The notes: generated by a model from the sequence alone, not told the origin. A stretch of DNA of 64,000 bases from Moniliophthora roreri (GCA_001466705.2 LATX02000089.1:124001-188000), one strand, 5' to 3'. Positions 35,592-48,334 are shown, counted from the stretch's first letter. Program-made: numbers and translations.

Positions 35592-37740
35592 TGGAATGGA
35601 GTGAAGTCAAGTAGTGAGGAAGTGTTGTGGGTGATAGAGTGCAGTGGGTTGCAATTGACAGAATTGTGACTTTATATATGTAGCTGAGACTGGCGACAGA
35701 GGTCCTCCTCCAAACTTACGCCTCAAGGCTGAGGACGAATCAGCTATTCCAGGGTATGCTGCCAGCAAGAGTGAAGGTGCGGGATATCGATGAAAAGGTA
35801 AATTGTCTTAGTGTGCAAGTTGTCAACGATCCAAATGCGAATACACCTACCTTCCTTTGTAAGCGTTAGAAATACAGATAATAAGGATGGATACGAAGGG
35901 CGGTGACCAGCCTAGTTCGATGATGCACGCGTTTCATTCGGCGTGACTCTGGCTCCGTGTTTCAGTTGGCAGAATACCCTGCCCCACCCGACTGAACAAG
36001 AGACTTGGTAAATACAGTTCCCATGAAGTCTCAGACGACTCCCATTGATTGTGAATTATTCCTGTCACTGATTGTTGTCAATAGAGCACCGGGCTGGGTC
36101 ACTTTCTGAGAAGTGAATCAGATCTGGTGCAGGCTAATGATAGGGTTGTTTCGAATCTAAATCTGATCAGTACCATAATCTGAGGGAATGAACCCGACAC
36201 TCCCCTTCTCGTACCTTTCGTCGACATGGCTTAGTATCCCTAGGATCTTTTCCGGTATTGCCAGTTTCAAGCATGCTAGCAGGAAAGAAAAATCCCCTTC
36301 CCATACACGTTTCGACTGTGCATAATCTCGCAGGATATCCTCACATCACGTCCAGGCCACACCATATTCCCGATTGCTCCTCCACCAGGGCGTACCTCGA
36401 GTTCGGCAACCAGTCAGCATGCCGGGTAGTTTAAAGATACCGGGTAGCCGAATGTGATGTATATTGTATATAGCGGCGTATCGAGGTGGCATTTTGGAAG
36501 AGAATGGTGTGTACAGGATGACAGCTAGTATTGTGTCATGGGCGTCATGCGTGGGACCAGCAGGGACAAGTGTCGGAACTCGGTGTAGAAAGTCCCAACT
36601 GGAAAATTGCAATGGGGGACGAGATAACATTATCAATATGCGGTTTTCATTCGATATGAAATCAGTTTACGTTCGGATAGGAGACGAGGGCATCGAAAAT
36701 ACTTGGTACATTTGCCGGTGCCCTGGATTCCTTCAACGACAATAGTCAGTAATGTCAATAACTGAAAAAAAGATAGGCGAAATAAGTATTCTTGGCCTTC
36801 ATGACATCAAGGTATCACTTGAAGGTCTGAAGCCTGAGCATTTTAGGAGCAAGGAACCAAATACGTATAGCTAGCTTATCCGGCACTCGTATTCTAAAAT
36901 AGTCGCTCAGATTTACTGTAAAGTATGAAACTCACTACTGGTGCAGACTCCTCCCAAGGATCAACCGTCTAAGAGCTGAGGCTCCTACCGAGCAAAAAGT
37001 CCGAGTCAGCGCCACAATCGGTCAACGATCGTGACAAACAACCTGCCTCAGTGCTCAGTGCTCAGTGCTCAATGTTGTTAGGGCTTCTCAAATCCGAAGC
37101 TCCCAATCGTATCACGGGCAGTTCCTCCAGCTATCATTAGCGGGGCATCCTATCCTGGTTTTTACTTCATGGCGAGAATGCTTGAACTTAGATAGGAAGA
37201 TGACAACCTGAGGTACAAGTCGATCGGATTCAATATTTCGAGCGATACTACAAAACATACTCACCCCGGTAACATCCTCAAGCGAGCGGTATCCGCAGTC
37301 CTAGACCCATTGAGATTCCTTTAGTACGTTCACAAAGCAATACCGACGGACCTATTACGTTTGTGTAAACGCTCGAGCTATGAGGTAGTCTGGATAGAGT
37401 TAACAAAAACCCAGCAGAATACTAGTACCGACACACCCAGTAGCATGGGACAAGCTCGTTCTTTTCCATCCACGACGCCCACCAAGTAAGTACATCCTGA
37501 AAAAGATGCACTATATCTGGTCATGATAGCCCAACGTGTGAAATCAACAACGCCCCACTCGGGACCCTGACCCTTGGCTATTACCTGGCAGTGCCTGGAC
37601 CCTGACGTCAGCAACTTCCGCATGTGTCACGCCGTAACACGGGTGACACGGCTGAAGCCGATGCAGCATCCAGCGAGGAAAAGCGATTCGAAATCAACTT
37701 TATGCATCCTTTCCTCTCGACCTCCATGCAGAAAGCTCGT
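33939..37740. repeat. Left segmental duplication unit L2
   Basis: Partner of L1. The start-codon shift between A and B is 5,075 bp. From ATG to the TGACGTCA word, L2 is about 200 bp longer than L1, so insertions or deletions have accumulated upstream of the gene. No additional gene is visible in 35.7-38.1 kb. Confidence 0.75.
35671..35679 (-). promoter_or_regulatory. TATA box of paralog B
   Basis: ATATATAAA on the minus strand, 80 bp upstream of ATG, identical in placement to paralog A. Confidence 0.6.
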
Positions 37741-38136
37741 TCGAGGCGATACCCCCAATTTCCACAATTTTTCCGGCAAATTTTCTTAAAAACCGGTTCG
37801 GACACACTTGGATGATGATTTCCCAGAGGCAAATGTCACTTTGAAGGATTTTTTTGGGATGGCAAGGGATGAAAATGAGGGTGCAGAAATGAGTAGGACA
37901 AGGGGAGATGAAGGATGTTTGGAGACCCGCGGCTACCACGCAACTTCTGCGGCAATCCGGACCGTCGTTACCGGTATTTGTTCAGACCAAACAAAACATG
38001 CAAACAAAGCTCTTTCACGAACACCGCCATATTCGACTGGCTCTCCTCATCGTCTCCGACGTTGTCGACACACCTCTCGCCATCGCTTCGACGTCTTTGA
38101 GCGCATAGACTTTGACTGCTCCTTCAAGGCCACTGT
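35680..38136. other. Duplicated flank, then promoter region of Yta7-like gene
   Basis: 35.7-37.8 kb is the L2 flank. 37.8-38.1 kb is the 5' region of the AAA+ gene. Open stretches here (for example 36346-36636 minus) are not conserved in L1 and are not called. Confidence 0.5.
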
Positions 38137-41100
38137 ATGAACGCCGCCGACCCTGCGGACCTGTTTGACGACGACAACGACGTACAGATTTCCCCACGCG
38201 CAGAAGACACTCAATCTTCACCTCTTACTATCAAAATACCTGCGGGTTCGAGTCGGATGGCTGCGGGACCTCACAACTTGCGAAGGTCGTCGAGACATCG
38301 AAGTGGTTCAGGGGATGCTTTTCCTTCGGGCTCGGAGTATCAAGGCAGTGAGAAATCTGCGTTGAACGAGGAGCCTCAAGAGGAAGAAGAGGAAGAAGAG
38401 GAGCAGGTGATTTTTACAAAGAGCAGTAGGGGCAGACAGGTGCAGAGGAAGAGCTACGCCGAGAGTGCCAGTGAACCAGATGACGAAGAAATCTTCGCAG
38501 GTCCCAGTAACGGCCGGCGGTCAACCAGATCCAGATCCAGTCGACGTCTATCTCACGAAGACGAGGACGAAGAGGAGGAAGATGACTTTCCTGTTCGTCG
38601 GAGGACGCGCTCGAGCAATAGACACCTCAGTGGGTTCATCGCTAGTGACGATGACGCACCTGCTCAGACGGGGGCATATGGGTTACGCCTACGACAGAGA
38701 TCATTGCGTCCGGTTGGGAGTAGGAATGGGAAACCTGCTCAGCCAACCAAGCCTGAAAAGGACCGCAAAGAGGAGCAGAGAAGAAGCCGAGAATTACGTG
38801 CCTCTCGTCGGGGTGCAAAACGGGAAGAAGTAGACGATTATGAGCCACAGGCACTCACTTCGTCGCCTACCTCTGCCGATGCCGACGGTTCTTTCGATGA
38901 AGACAATAATGAAGAGGAGGATGACATGGACCTTGCGATAGAGATGAATGATCAGCCGCAGGAGGAGGAAGAGGAAGAGCCTGAAACGGATGGTAAACCA
39001 TACGCCCTTCGTCAGCGGCAAAAGGTCAATTATGCCATCCCGCCGCCACTCGAAGAGATGGTCAGGCCACCGCCGAAACCTACCAAGAGCGCTTTTAACA
39101 GGAGAACTGGACCAGGTGGCAGACGAAAGGGTCCTGGATGGAGCGCGAGTGGTGCAGAATTAGGTAGATGGATGGGTTTACCCGGTGATGATTCCGACTC
39201 GGACCACATTACTAGAACACCCAGGAAAAATTTTGGTGGATTAGGGGCCTTTGGAGGCGGCGTAGCAGGAGGAGGAGGAGGTCTTTTGGCCGGAGATCTC
39301 GCTGCTGCTGGTACGCCGTCCAACTTGGGCAGAGTAGGCGATGCTAGTAAGCGCTATATGCATGTTCATCACGTCCCAACTTTAACTGATCAACATTTTC
39401 CTAGCGCTCGCTGACGCCGATCCTCTTGGTGTGAACGTAAACGTTACCTTTGATGAAGTAGGTGGTCTCGATGATCGTAAGTGTCCGAGGTTATCATAGT
39501 GACGCGATACCTAAAATTACCTTCGCAGACATCAACTCATTAAAAGAAATGACTGTCCTTCCGTTACTTTATCCCGAAGTCTTCCAACAGTTCAAAGTAA
39601 CGCCTCCTCGTGGTGTATTATTCCATGGACCTCCAGGGACAGGAAAGACCCTTCTCGCAAGAGCCTTAGCCGCTAGCTGCCGTTCAAACGGAAAACAAAT
39701 CTGTACTTATCTTTTTCATCCATCTGGTCTAAAAGCAGTGTACTGACCTCTCTCTCACAGCCTTCTTCATGCGCAAAGGCGCCGACGCCCTTTCCAAATG
39801 GGTCGGCGAAGCCGAACGCCAACTCCGCCTCTTATTCGAGGAAGCCAAAAATTCTCAACCTTCCATAATCTTTTTCGACGAAATCGACGGTCTAGCACCC
39901 GTACGTTCCTCCAAACAAGATCAAATCCACGCTTCGATCGTCTCTACCTTGCTTGCGCTTATGGATGGTATGGACGGTCGTGGACAAGTTGTCGTTATCG
40001 GAGCGACCAATCGACCTGATGCAATTGATCCCGCATTGAGGAGGCCTGGGAGGTTTGATCGAGAGTTTTATTTCCCGCTCCCGGGTTTGGAAGCTAGGGA
40101 GAAGATTCTGGGGATTATGACTAAAGGGTGGAAGGGTTGGGGCGAGGAAGATGGGGCAGCGGGGAAGGAGAGGTTGAAAGGGTTGGCCAAGCTGACCAAG
40201 GGGTATGGAGGTGCTGATTTGAGGGTGGGTGTATTGATCAACGCGATTGATTTTGATGATATGCTGACACGCTTTTATAGGCTCTCTGTACCGAAGCGGC
40301 GCTCAATGCTGTACAGAGAAAGTATCCCCAGATATACAAGAGTAATGATCGGCTGTTGTTGAAGCCCGATTCGGTGCAAGTTGGTTTGAGGGATTTCATG
40401 ATTTCGATAAAGAGTACGTCTTGATATGCAACTACTATTTTGTTTACTTGTTCACTGGAATTGTGTTAGAAATTGTACCCTCGTCGGCACGGTCATCGTC
40501 TACCGCAGCGGCACCTCTGCCTCCCCAGTTTGTTCCTTTGCTTTCGGAGCCACTGGAACAGGTTAAGAAGGTGATCGAAAAGGTGCTGCCGATGGAGAAG
40601 AAGCTGACCGCTCTGGAGGAGGCAGAGTATGAGGATTATGAGGGTGAAGAAGGGGCTTTGGAAAGGGAGATGACGTTGCAGTGTATGTGCATCGCGTGCC
40701 TGTAGACGCCGGCTTACTGATTCTCTCGTCTAGCTATGGAAAAACTCCGGATATACCGGCCTCGTATAGTCCTCCACGGTCCTGCCGGAATGGGCCAAGG
40801 CTACGTAGGAGCTGCAGTTCTACACTTTTTGGAAGGCTACCATATCCAGAGTCTCGAATTGGGTTCGTTGATGGGCGACTCGACAAGGGTAAGTACCACG
40901 TCATGGCATTGCATTTATCGGTATATAATTAATCCTCGTTGGCAGACCGTAGAAGCAGGAATCGTTCAACTCTTCGTCGAAGCAAAGCGACACCAACCTT
41001 CCGTCATCTACATCCCCTCTCTTCTCGGTTGGTGCGCCGCAGTCCCAGAAACCGCTAGGTCGACCGTACGTGCCATGCTTGACACATTGTCACCAACGGA

Positions 41101-43478
41101 TCCTATTCTCCTCATTGCTATCGTCGACAGTCAGTTCCTCGACCTTCCTAGGGACGTACGTTCCTGGTTCGGTCTCTCGAAAGATAACCGTGTGGAGGTT
41201 TCTGCACCTACGGAAGCTCAACGGGTCGAGTTCTTCAAACCATTGGTTGAAGATGTTAGGAGACCACCAAATCAATTCGCTGATGGTATGCCGAGGAAGA
41301 AGAGGATTCTGGAAGACCTACCTATTGCCCCACCTCCGGAGCCCAGAAAGCCTAGTGCTGCAGAATTGGCTGCGCAGGAGGAGAGTGATCAGCGGACAAT
41401 TACGCTGCTCAAGTTCCGTTTGGGGCCAATTTTGAACGAGTTGAAGAGGAAGTTTAAGAGGTTTGCCAAGGCAGCGAGGGTGAGTATCTATTCAGTACGA
41501 CGTTTTCATGAGGTTGAGTATTTGACGTTGACAGGAGGAATATCGTTTCGATTTTGAAGATGACCAGCCTCAGATTATCGAGACTGTCGTTGAGGTTTAT
41601 AATGCTAATGGCACTGTCGAAATCATGGAGGATATCCAGGTGCAGCAGCCTCTGCATGTTATGAACGGTGCTGTGAACGGTGTAGCACCTGCACCCGAGT
41701 TGGCGCCACCACCCCAAGTGCTAGCTCAACCCAAGCTGTTCGATATGGACCTCGAGAAGATCCACACCGATCTATATCGTGATCGATACCTCACTCCACA
41801 AGAGTTTATGGACGATCTGAAAAAGATTGTTCATAATGCCGAGGTTCGTGCCGCGGAGGATTTGGATCGGTTCCATAAAGCTCAAGCGATGTACACTGCT
41901 GCTGAAGTCAGTATTCAGGAGTTTGATCTCACTACACGCTTGGAATGCGAGCGTATGGCCGTCAGAGAGCGGAAACGACGGGAGGAGTATAAGAAGACAA
42001 AAGAGCTGGAGAAGGAGAAGGAGAAGGAACAAGCGGGCTTGAATGGGATTAGCAGTGACACTGGGGTTGCGGGTACACGCCGGAGCGCACGTAACAATGG
42101 CTTGCAGCCCGAGCTAAAAATCACGGATCCAGTCAAACTTGAGCGTAGACTAAAACGCCAAAGGGAAGGTGGTGGAAGCGAATCTCATGCTTCTGAGGAA
42201 GAGCATGGTGAAAATCGGGACATGAAACGGTCCAAGATGTTGGTTGACGATGATGACCGGGATGAATTGGAACTCACCACACCTCCCAGACCGTCAGGGG
42301 TTCGGTTTGCTACTCCGTCGATGGAAGCTATTCAACCTTTCCATCCGATGGCTTCAGGCAGCGGAAATGTCATGCGCCCAGGGCCATCATTCCAGCCTAC
42401 AAATCCTACGCACCCGCTTCATCCAGGACATTTCCCGCACCCACAGCATCCAGAGTCGGTATACCTCCAGAACCAATCCCAACCGTTCCAGCCAATGTAT
42501 CCCCAACACCCGATGCACTCTCACCAACCCATGTACCCTCAGCAGAATATGCAGTCGATGCAACCACACTCTTCCATGTACTCTCCCCAGCCAATGCCTT
42601 CTCATCAACAAATGCATCCACATCAGCCCATGTATCCTAATCAACAAATGCCTCACCAGCAAATGCGTCCTCATCAGCCGATGCAACAGCATCCGTCAAT
42701 GCAGCCATACCAATCAATACCCCCCACTCACTCATTGCATCCGATGCAGAATTCTGCACACTCGTTATACCCAGAAAATCGCCATCTCGATCATTCAGGT
42801 CGATTATCGCACTCGCCTCATCCTATGCATCCAGCGCAGTCGTTCCCAGCGTTCCCCGATCAGCAGCAAACGAATGACTGGAATGCTGTTGATCATGTAC
42901 CTGGGCCGACACCATTCGAGCAATCCAATGATATGGTGGTAGACGTTCCGCAACAAGGCCCGTCACGGAGTGCTGGATTCGATCCAACATTGCTTAACCC
43001 ACTTCCAGATGACGTGGGTCCTGCGAATACTGGACAATCTGCTCCTGGCTCCCGACATACTTCAATACCTCCAACCGCTGCCAATGATGACCCATTCTTA
43101 TCGAAGCCTCTAAGTCGTCAGACATCGGTCGCACGTCAGTCAAAGTCCCCGCATCCTCCACCACCGCAGAAATCCAAATCACCCGAGCCTCCCAAAGAAC
43201 CTTCGCCAGTTCCTATACCACGGACACCTACTCCATTACCCGACTTTCATGTCGACGAAAACATGCTGGCGCAGCTACAGAGTAGCCTCAAGGTTCATAC
43301 CGCTTCGCTAACGATTGAGCAACTCGAACAGCTTCGGGCTACATGCTTGAGTTGTATATGGCGAAGTCGTAAGGAATGGGATCGTGGACCGCTAATCCGG
43401 GAATTACAGGATTTGGTGAACGATTTTGTAGAAGAGGTTGGGACTGCTGAGGCTGCCAACTCGGAGGATGAGCGCTAG
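38137..43478 (+). CDS. Yta7/ATAD2-type bromodomain AAA+ ATPase
   Basis: A chromatin ATPase that acts on histone H3 and nucleosome density. Exons 38137-39346, 39405-39476, 39529-39702, 39761-40224, 40281-40413, 40470-40682, 40734-40888, 40946-41479 and 41535-43478 join to 1,632 aa. The N-terminus is acidic/basic low complexity with YALRQRQ repeats and a Gly-rich patch. AAA1 has VTFDEVGGLDD, Walker A GPPGTGKT, Walker B IIFFDEIDG and the second region of homology GATNRPDAIDPALRRPGRFD. AAA2 is degenerate (HGPAGMGQGYVG), as in this family. The bromodomain-like part is LDMDLEKIHTDLYRDRYLTPQEFMDDLKKIVHNAE in pieces, followed by a basic helix, a Met/Pro/His/Gln-rich tract (about 42.5-42.75 kb) and a C-terminal helix LTIEQLEQLRATCLSCIW. 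The last tract is unusual for the family. Confidence 0.92.
42480..42760 (+). repeat. Met-Pro-His-Gln-rich coding repeat in the Yta7-like gene
   Basis: Degenerate repeats of MYPQHPMHSHQP type inside the last exon. The DNA is correspondingly repetitive (CAACCNATG words). It is a low-complexity tail probably outside the folded domains. Confidence 0.7.
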
Positions 43479-43599
43479 TTTTTTCTCTACCTGCTCATTT
43501 TGTTTATTCTTCTGTATTATGAGTCCCATACTTATTCCGTTCGCTATTCGTCGTTAAGATCTACGTACATACACTCATACTGTATCCCTGTGCTTTGTG

Positions 43600-44418
43600 T
43601 TTGTTACATGCAGTAATCGTGCTCTGAAATTTATCATGTTTCAAATTATTTGTGAAGCGCAACTTTCTTGCACCGTTCAGTATTGGGGAAATGGCTAAGT
43701 ATTTCCTTTCTGGGAAGGAGTCTTTCCAATTCGGGTAATTCCTATTTGTTCTTCAGATCTCGTCCTGAATGTCAANGCAGCAAACGAATGACTGGAATGC
43801 TGTTGATCATGTACCTGGGCCGACACCATTCGAGCAATCCAATGATATGGTGGTAGACGTTCCGCAACAAGGCCCGTCACGGAGTGCTGGATTCGATCCA
43901 ACATTGCTTAACCCACTTCCAGATGACGTGGGTCCTGCGAATACTGGACGATCTGCTCCTGGCTCCCGACATACTTCAATACCTCAGACCGCTGCCAATG
44001 ATGACCCATTCTTATCGAAGCCTCTAAGTCGTCAAGCATCGGTCGCACGTCAGTCAAAGTCCCCGCAGCCTCCTCCACCGCAGAAATCCAAATCATCCGA
44101 GCCTCCCAAAGAAACCTTCTCCAGTTCCTATACCACGGACACCTATTCCATTACCCGACTTTCATGTCGACGAAAACATGCTGGCGCAGCTACAGAGTAG
44201 CCTCAAGGTTCATACCGCTTCGCTAACGATTGAGCAACTCGNTTTGTTACATGCAGTAATCGTGCTCTGAAATTTATCATGTTTCAAATTATTTGTGAAG
44301 CGCAACTTTCTTGCACCGTTCAGTATTGGGGAAATGGCTAAGTATTTCCTTTCTGGGAAGGAGTCTTTCCAATTCGGGTAATTCCTATTTGTTCTTCAGA
44401 TCTCGTCCTGAATGTCAA
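43600..44418. other. Assembly artefact: allelic copy of the Yta7 3' end between single-n gaps
   Basis: 43600-43775 (3' flank) is repeated at 44243-44418. Between them, delimited by n at 43776 and n at 44242, 43777-44241 duplicates 42863-43326 of the Yta7-like last exon, with scattered substitutions and one extra A in AAAGAAACC. The order makes sense only as a second haplotype contig inserted into the scaffold. The real locus probably runs from 43775 straight into 44419. Confidence 0.85.
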
Positions 44419-44485
44419 CGAAGCGGATAAAATGGGTGCCAAAACTAAAGCACAAATAGTAAGACCAGCCATAACGCACGGCAGT

Positions 44486-45716
44486 CTACAATTGCAGAAC
44501 GCTCCTCAACGTCAACAACGCTATTACTTGATTCCACAGTGCCACACATGGTCCATCCTAAACATAAAGATCTATCAGTCAAAGTACTTCCGAACATATG
44601 ATGAAAGGAAACACACCACAGAGATAATAGTCGCTGGCTGCACCACATCATCCAGATTCACATTCCCTTTATACGCAAGCTTCGCTACGGACGGCGTAAG
44701 GCCGCCTTGTACATATCTCGCCCAGTTATTTGCAGGTGGTGTAGTCGGCTCCTTGATGAAATTTGATATAATCGTTTGGAACGTGTTGGATAGTGTAACT
44801 TGAGAAGGGCTAGCAGTTGTTCGGTTGTACGTGCCAAAGAAGGGAGCGACTATGATAGGTTGTCAAGTAATTGTAGGAAGCGATACCGATGAGCACCAGC
44901 TTACTTTCAGAAGAATGCCATGCTCCAGCTCCGGGGAAGGCTTGAAGTTCGGGGAAGACAGCACCTATTTGCACAAAGTTGCTCAGTATTTTCTGGATGG
45001 AAAGACTTGAAGTACACACCATAGATATACCGATAAACATTGCTGATTCCCGCAAGAACTGACGTAGAAGCCCAAAGGCCTGTCGGACTGCATATCATCA
45101 CGTCAACCTGCTACCAAAGACAGATNAATACAGAGAACATGAGATCCTGAGCACGTTACGTACCCTCCATAGATCCAAAATAGAACCGGCTTTAGAGTCG
45201 AATCTGAACCGGATGGCGCCCACACGTTCCTGATAAACGGTCAGCTGCTCAGACAATTCGTATAGGCAATTGCGCGAGAGAATATACAGAAACAGACAAT
45301 CTTCGCTTTCAGGCGGAGGTGGAGTATTGAACAGTTCTCGTGATAGGTTCGAAGTTATTTGCTGAACGCACGATGGCCCGAGAGTAGTCGCATCCTGTTC
45401 TTCAGATGAAGTAAAAGGCACAGGTGTTTCCCAGCGAAGATTTCCAGTAGGTGAACGTGCATAACGCTGTAGAGGCACTTTAAGTGAGTCTAGGACGGTG
45501 AGACGAGGAATGACACGTACGATTCCTTTGAATGACATTACTGCGGAATCGGGTACCAGTGGTCAGTGTTACTGGAATGACATTGAGAGAAAAAGTTAAC
45601 AACGTACCTCCATCCTGAACTACACCACGAAGCTGACCCGACGTCGAATTGACTGTGATCCCAGTCACAAAGGTGGGTAGCAGCAAGATAGCAGCAACCG
45701 CTGATAAAGAGCGCAT
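44486..45716 (-). CDS. Carboxylesterase type B, central part missing at a gap
   Basis: ATG 45716 starts MRSLSAVAAILLLPTFVTG and the entry strand TVNSTSGQLRGVV. It continues RYARSPTGNLRW, FNTPPPPESEDCLFLNVWAPSG and KPVLFWIYGG, all type-B esterase landmarks. At 45126 there is an n. The sequence then jumps to the C-terminal region SVLAGISNVYRYIYG, AVFPELQAFPGAGAWHSSEIPLVFGTYN, NTFQTIISNFI, ANNWARYV and a last exon ending LRSVLQL at TAG 44486-44488. The nucleophile elbow (GxSxG) and about 200-250 residues expected between are absent, which most likely reflects the gap and not biology. The signal peptide indicates secretion. Confidence 0.75.
45126..45126. other. Single-n assembly gap inside the carboxylesterase
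   Basis: The homology jump across this n is about 200-250 residues, so the n probably stands for several hundred missing bases. Confidence 0.75.
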
Positions 45717-47119
45717 CGAGTAAGTCTATCCTACGTCTACCCCGTGCTCCTATTGTCTTTTATCCACGACCTCGGCAAACGGAACATGGTGACCGGCATT
45801 ACTTGCCATTCGGCAGCGATGAAGAATGCATATATATATCTGGATTCGTTCATTGTCAGATAGACGTATGGCAGATGGGGAGTCATTGGCAAGGTACCAT
45901 CTACCATCATTCGGCGGGATTGTCCATAGGCTGCAAGGGTAGGCTGAACAATGCTGTCATCGAGCCCTGATTGAATCTTGGAACTCGCATCTTCCTCCAA
46001 TCACGGTAGAGATTTGGCCTTTTCGCGAAGAAACTGAGGTCAATTTCAGTCGGAATCTCGGAGCAGGAAAACTACACGCACGATTGCCCTGTCTTTCTCA
46101 CGTATCATACTACTTAGTACGAGTACCCTTCCGATAGTTTGTACTGAGTCTTCCGGCTGTGTAGAATCTTGTGAATAAAAGTATGCCTGGACTTGCTAGT
46201 TATTTTGTTAGGGTTTGTTTGCAGATCACAGAAAACATCAGCTTACGAGTCTCAACAGCTATGGATATTATGCTGCAGATCCTAGAGTGACCGCATTCGG
46301 GAGTAAGTCGAGAGCGTAAGGTCGTTTTGGACGCGTCAGCGTCGCCACGGCCTTGATCCTCGACAAAGTGAGCACCTTGAGAACTTCAAGGAATTTTCTC
46401 TTTGCTATCTTGGTAGCCTCTCATAGATTGCAGGCACCTTTCACTGAGCTTCGCGATAAGGAAGTCCGGATGTCGTGAGATACATTGAATGATCATGATA
46501 AACGTGAGTCGGTATCGAATGGACCAGCACCTATAATGGGCTCCTCTCGCTACCGCGCTAAATCCTTGAGAAATGAAGCTTCAGGTCTAATAGGACATGA
46601 AGATGAGTGTTAGTCGACTCCTGAGGCAGGAAAGAAGCAGCGCAATAGTACTTACGGCCGATATTCATGATTGTCTGAGAATTTCTTCCTCGTTGGCAAG
46701 CATCCAGCTGCAGAATAAAGCCACCCTCTATCTCGATTCCCATGGGCATGAAGATTGGGAAGAAGAGGAAAAAGTTTTCCTTAGAATTTCTTGAGCTATT
46801 AGGGATCGTGACGGTGATGAGCAAAGACCGTTTGCCGTCGTCACCGGCAGTTCCAAATCTCTCTTGCTTATGACCTCCACCATCAGAACTTGATGTTCTC
46901 GAATCCCCAAATATTCAGGCTTCAAAGTGGCGCTTTGAAGTCATAGACTTATTTCACAGCGTGAGTAATGTCCTAGCTTTCTTTCAATGATCTATTGACG
47001 CTACAATAGTTGCAGGCCGCCGGATTGGAATTTGTATGGAAAAACTCGCAGTGGTCATGAGGGCCTTTGAGGCTTATCCGGGCCCAGTGTTCACCGTACT
47101 CCCAGTCCTTCGACTACTC
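45717..47119. other. No confident gene
   Basis: 1.4 kb. Minus-strand open stretches at 45737-46000 and 46558-46925 show no motif I can name. The region is bounded by the esterase promoter and an Hsp20 relic. Confidence 0.45.
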
Positions 47120-47430
47120 CTCTGATGAGGGATTCTCCCGCTCAGGAAGAGGAATTTAGATATCGTCTCCAAAGAGTAACGAAGTTGCCTGGAAGTATGG
47201 TATTCCAGGCTCTCAAGCCGGGTTCTTTTTCGAGCCGACTTGCTTCTCCCAGGACGGACCCACATAAAGATGCCGAAGAGAACGTCGTGACTGCGGCCTT
47301 CGAGCTGTCAGAGTTCAAGAAAGAGGACTCTAGATTGACGTGCACAATGGTCGTTTGACCATAGCTGGAGGGTCGAGAACGTAGATCTATAAAGCTCTCT
47401 TGGACACCGAGACTTCCCCGAGGTATATGT
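47120..47430 (+). pseudogene. Small heat-shock protein (Hsp20) relic
   Basis: A frame reads LASPRTDPHKDAEENVVTAAF then ELSEFKKED, the start of the alpha-crystallin domain of fungal Hsp20s. After a one-base shift near 47332 the neighbouring frame continues IDVHNGRLTIAGGSRT, then after further disruption LSWTPRLPRGICTK, matching the expected order of the domain (usually LRLPxGI). The N-terminal region is also degenerate. With several breaks and no C-terminal strand, it is a dead copy. Confidence 0.65.
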
Positions 47431-48334
47431 ACGAAACAATACCAGCCATCGTCGTTGACACGCCATTTTTCATCCTTTCGGCAGACTGCATCTCGACACA
47501 GCACCTATACACAATCTACAGCCGCATTCGGCCGCCCAGTACTGTTTAACAGCCCTGCCTGTGACTACCGGACGCCGACCTTGGTACTCGTGAATCGTGC
47601 AGTCGGTGGGGAAGATGTGGTTGGAGCGATGTCGCTTTTGGATGTGACAAATGAAATAGTCACACTGCTTTTAGAGTGCCCTGCAAGGATATACGCAGTC
47701 GGGAAGCGGTAGTACTAATTTCTTTCTGCTGGCGCGATTGAAACGTGTACCTGATTAGATGTTCGGAGAGTTGGGACATTGAGTCATGATAATATAAGAG
47801 ATGACCTCGGATTATCGTCGTTGATATGTGAATTGGGATTCAAGGGTATCTGTGCGTGCTACCTAACACAACCAGGACGTATCTGACTACCCCTCCCCAG
47901 ACAGCGGTCAACTCAGAGTGGTGTTCTTCGGCCTACCAAGCAGCACCTTTATTGGCATAACTTGAATGTTCCAGTTGCGCGACAGTCCATGCCGATGGCA
48001 AATCGTCCCTCCAAGATGCACCTCGCTGAAAACAGACGACCATTCTTCAATGGAATAGGTCTCAGTTTTGTATCTTGTAGTAAAAAGGTTCTTGGAAGCT
48101 GATGCCGGATTTATGTTACAGGAAAGTCCCCGGAAAAAATAATTGCGATCGGAAGAGTGTACAAGGCAGGAATGACAGAATGCTCAAGACTCCATAGAGG
48201 CTGCATACTTGTCAAGTCTCGGAGTCAGCTTCTCTTATCTTCTTTGGCGGCTTCCCTCTTCCTGTTACTAGTAGAGTAGTATGGAACGGCTCGCTTGCAA
48301 CGTAGGAGAGGACCTCTGCCACCAGCCTCAACTG
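47431..48334. other. Intergenic; right part is duplicated promoter flank
   Basis: Before 47836 there is an 85-codon open stretch (47455-47712 plus) without motif. After it lies the R1 copy of the 5' flank. No gene. Confidence 0.5.

Noticed and set aside
42387..42692. 101-codon minus-strand ORF opposite the Yta7-like repeat tract
   Set aside because: It is the antisense of low-complexity Met/Pro/His codons, with no independent signals.
43769..44200. 143-codon ORF that looks like a second Yta7-like gene
   Set aside because: It begins at an n, lacks any start or upstream exons, and is explained as an allelic fragment placed by assembly.
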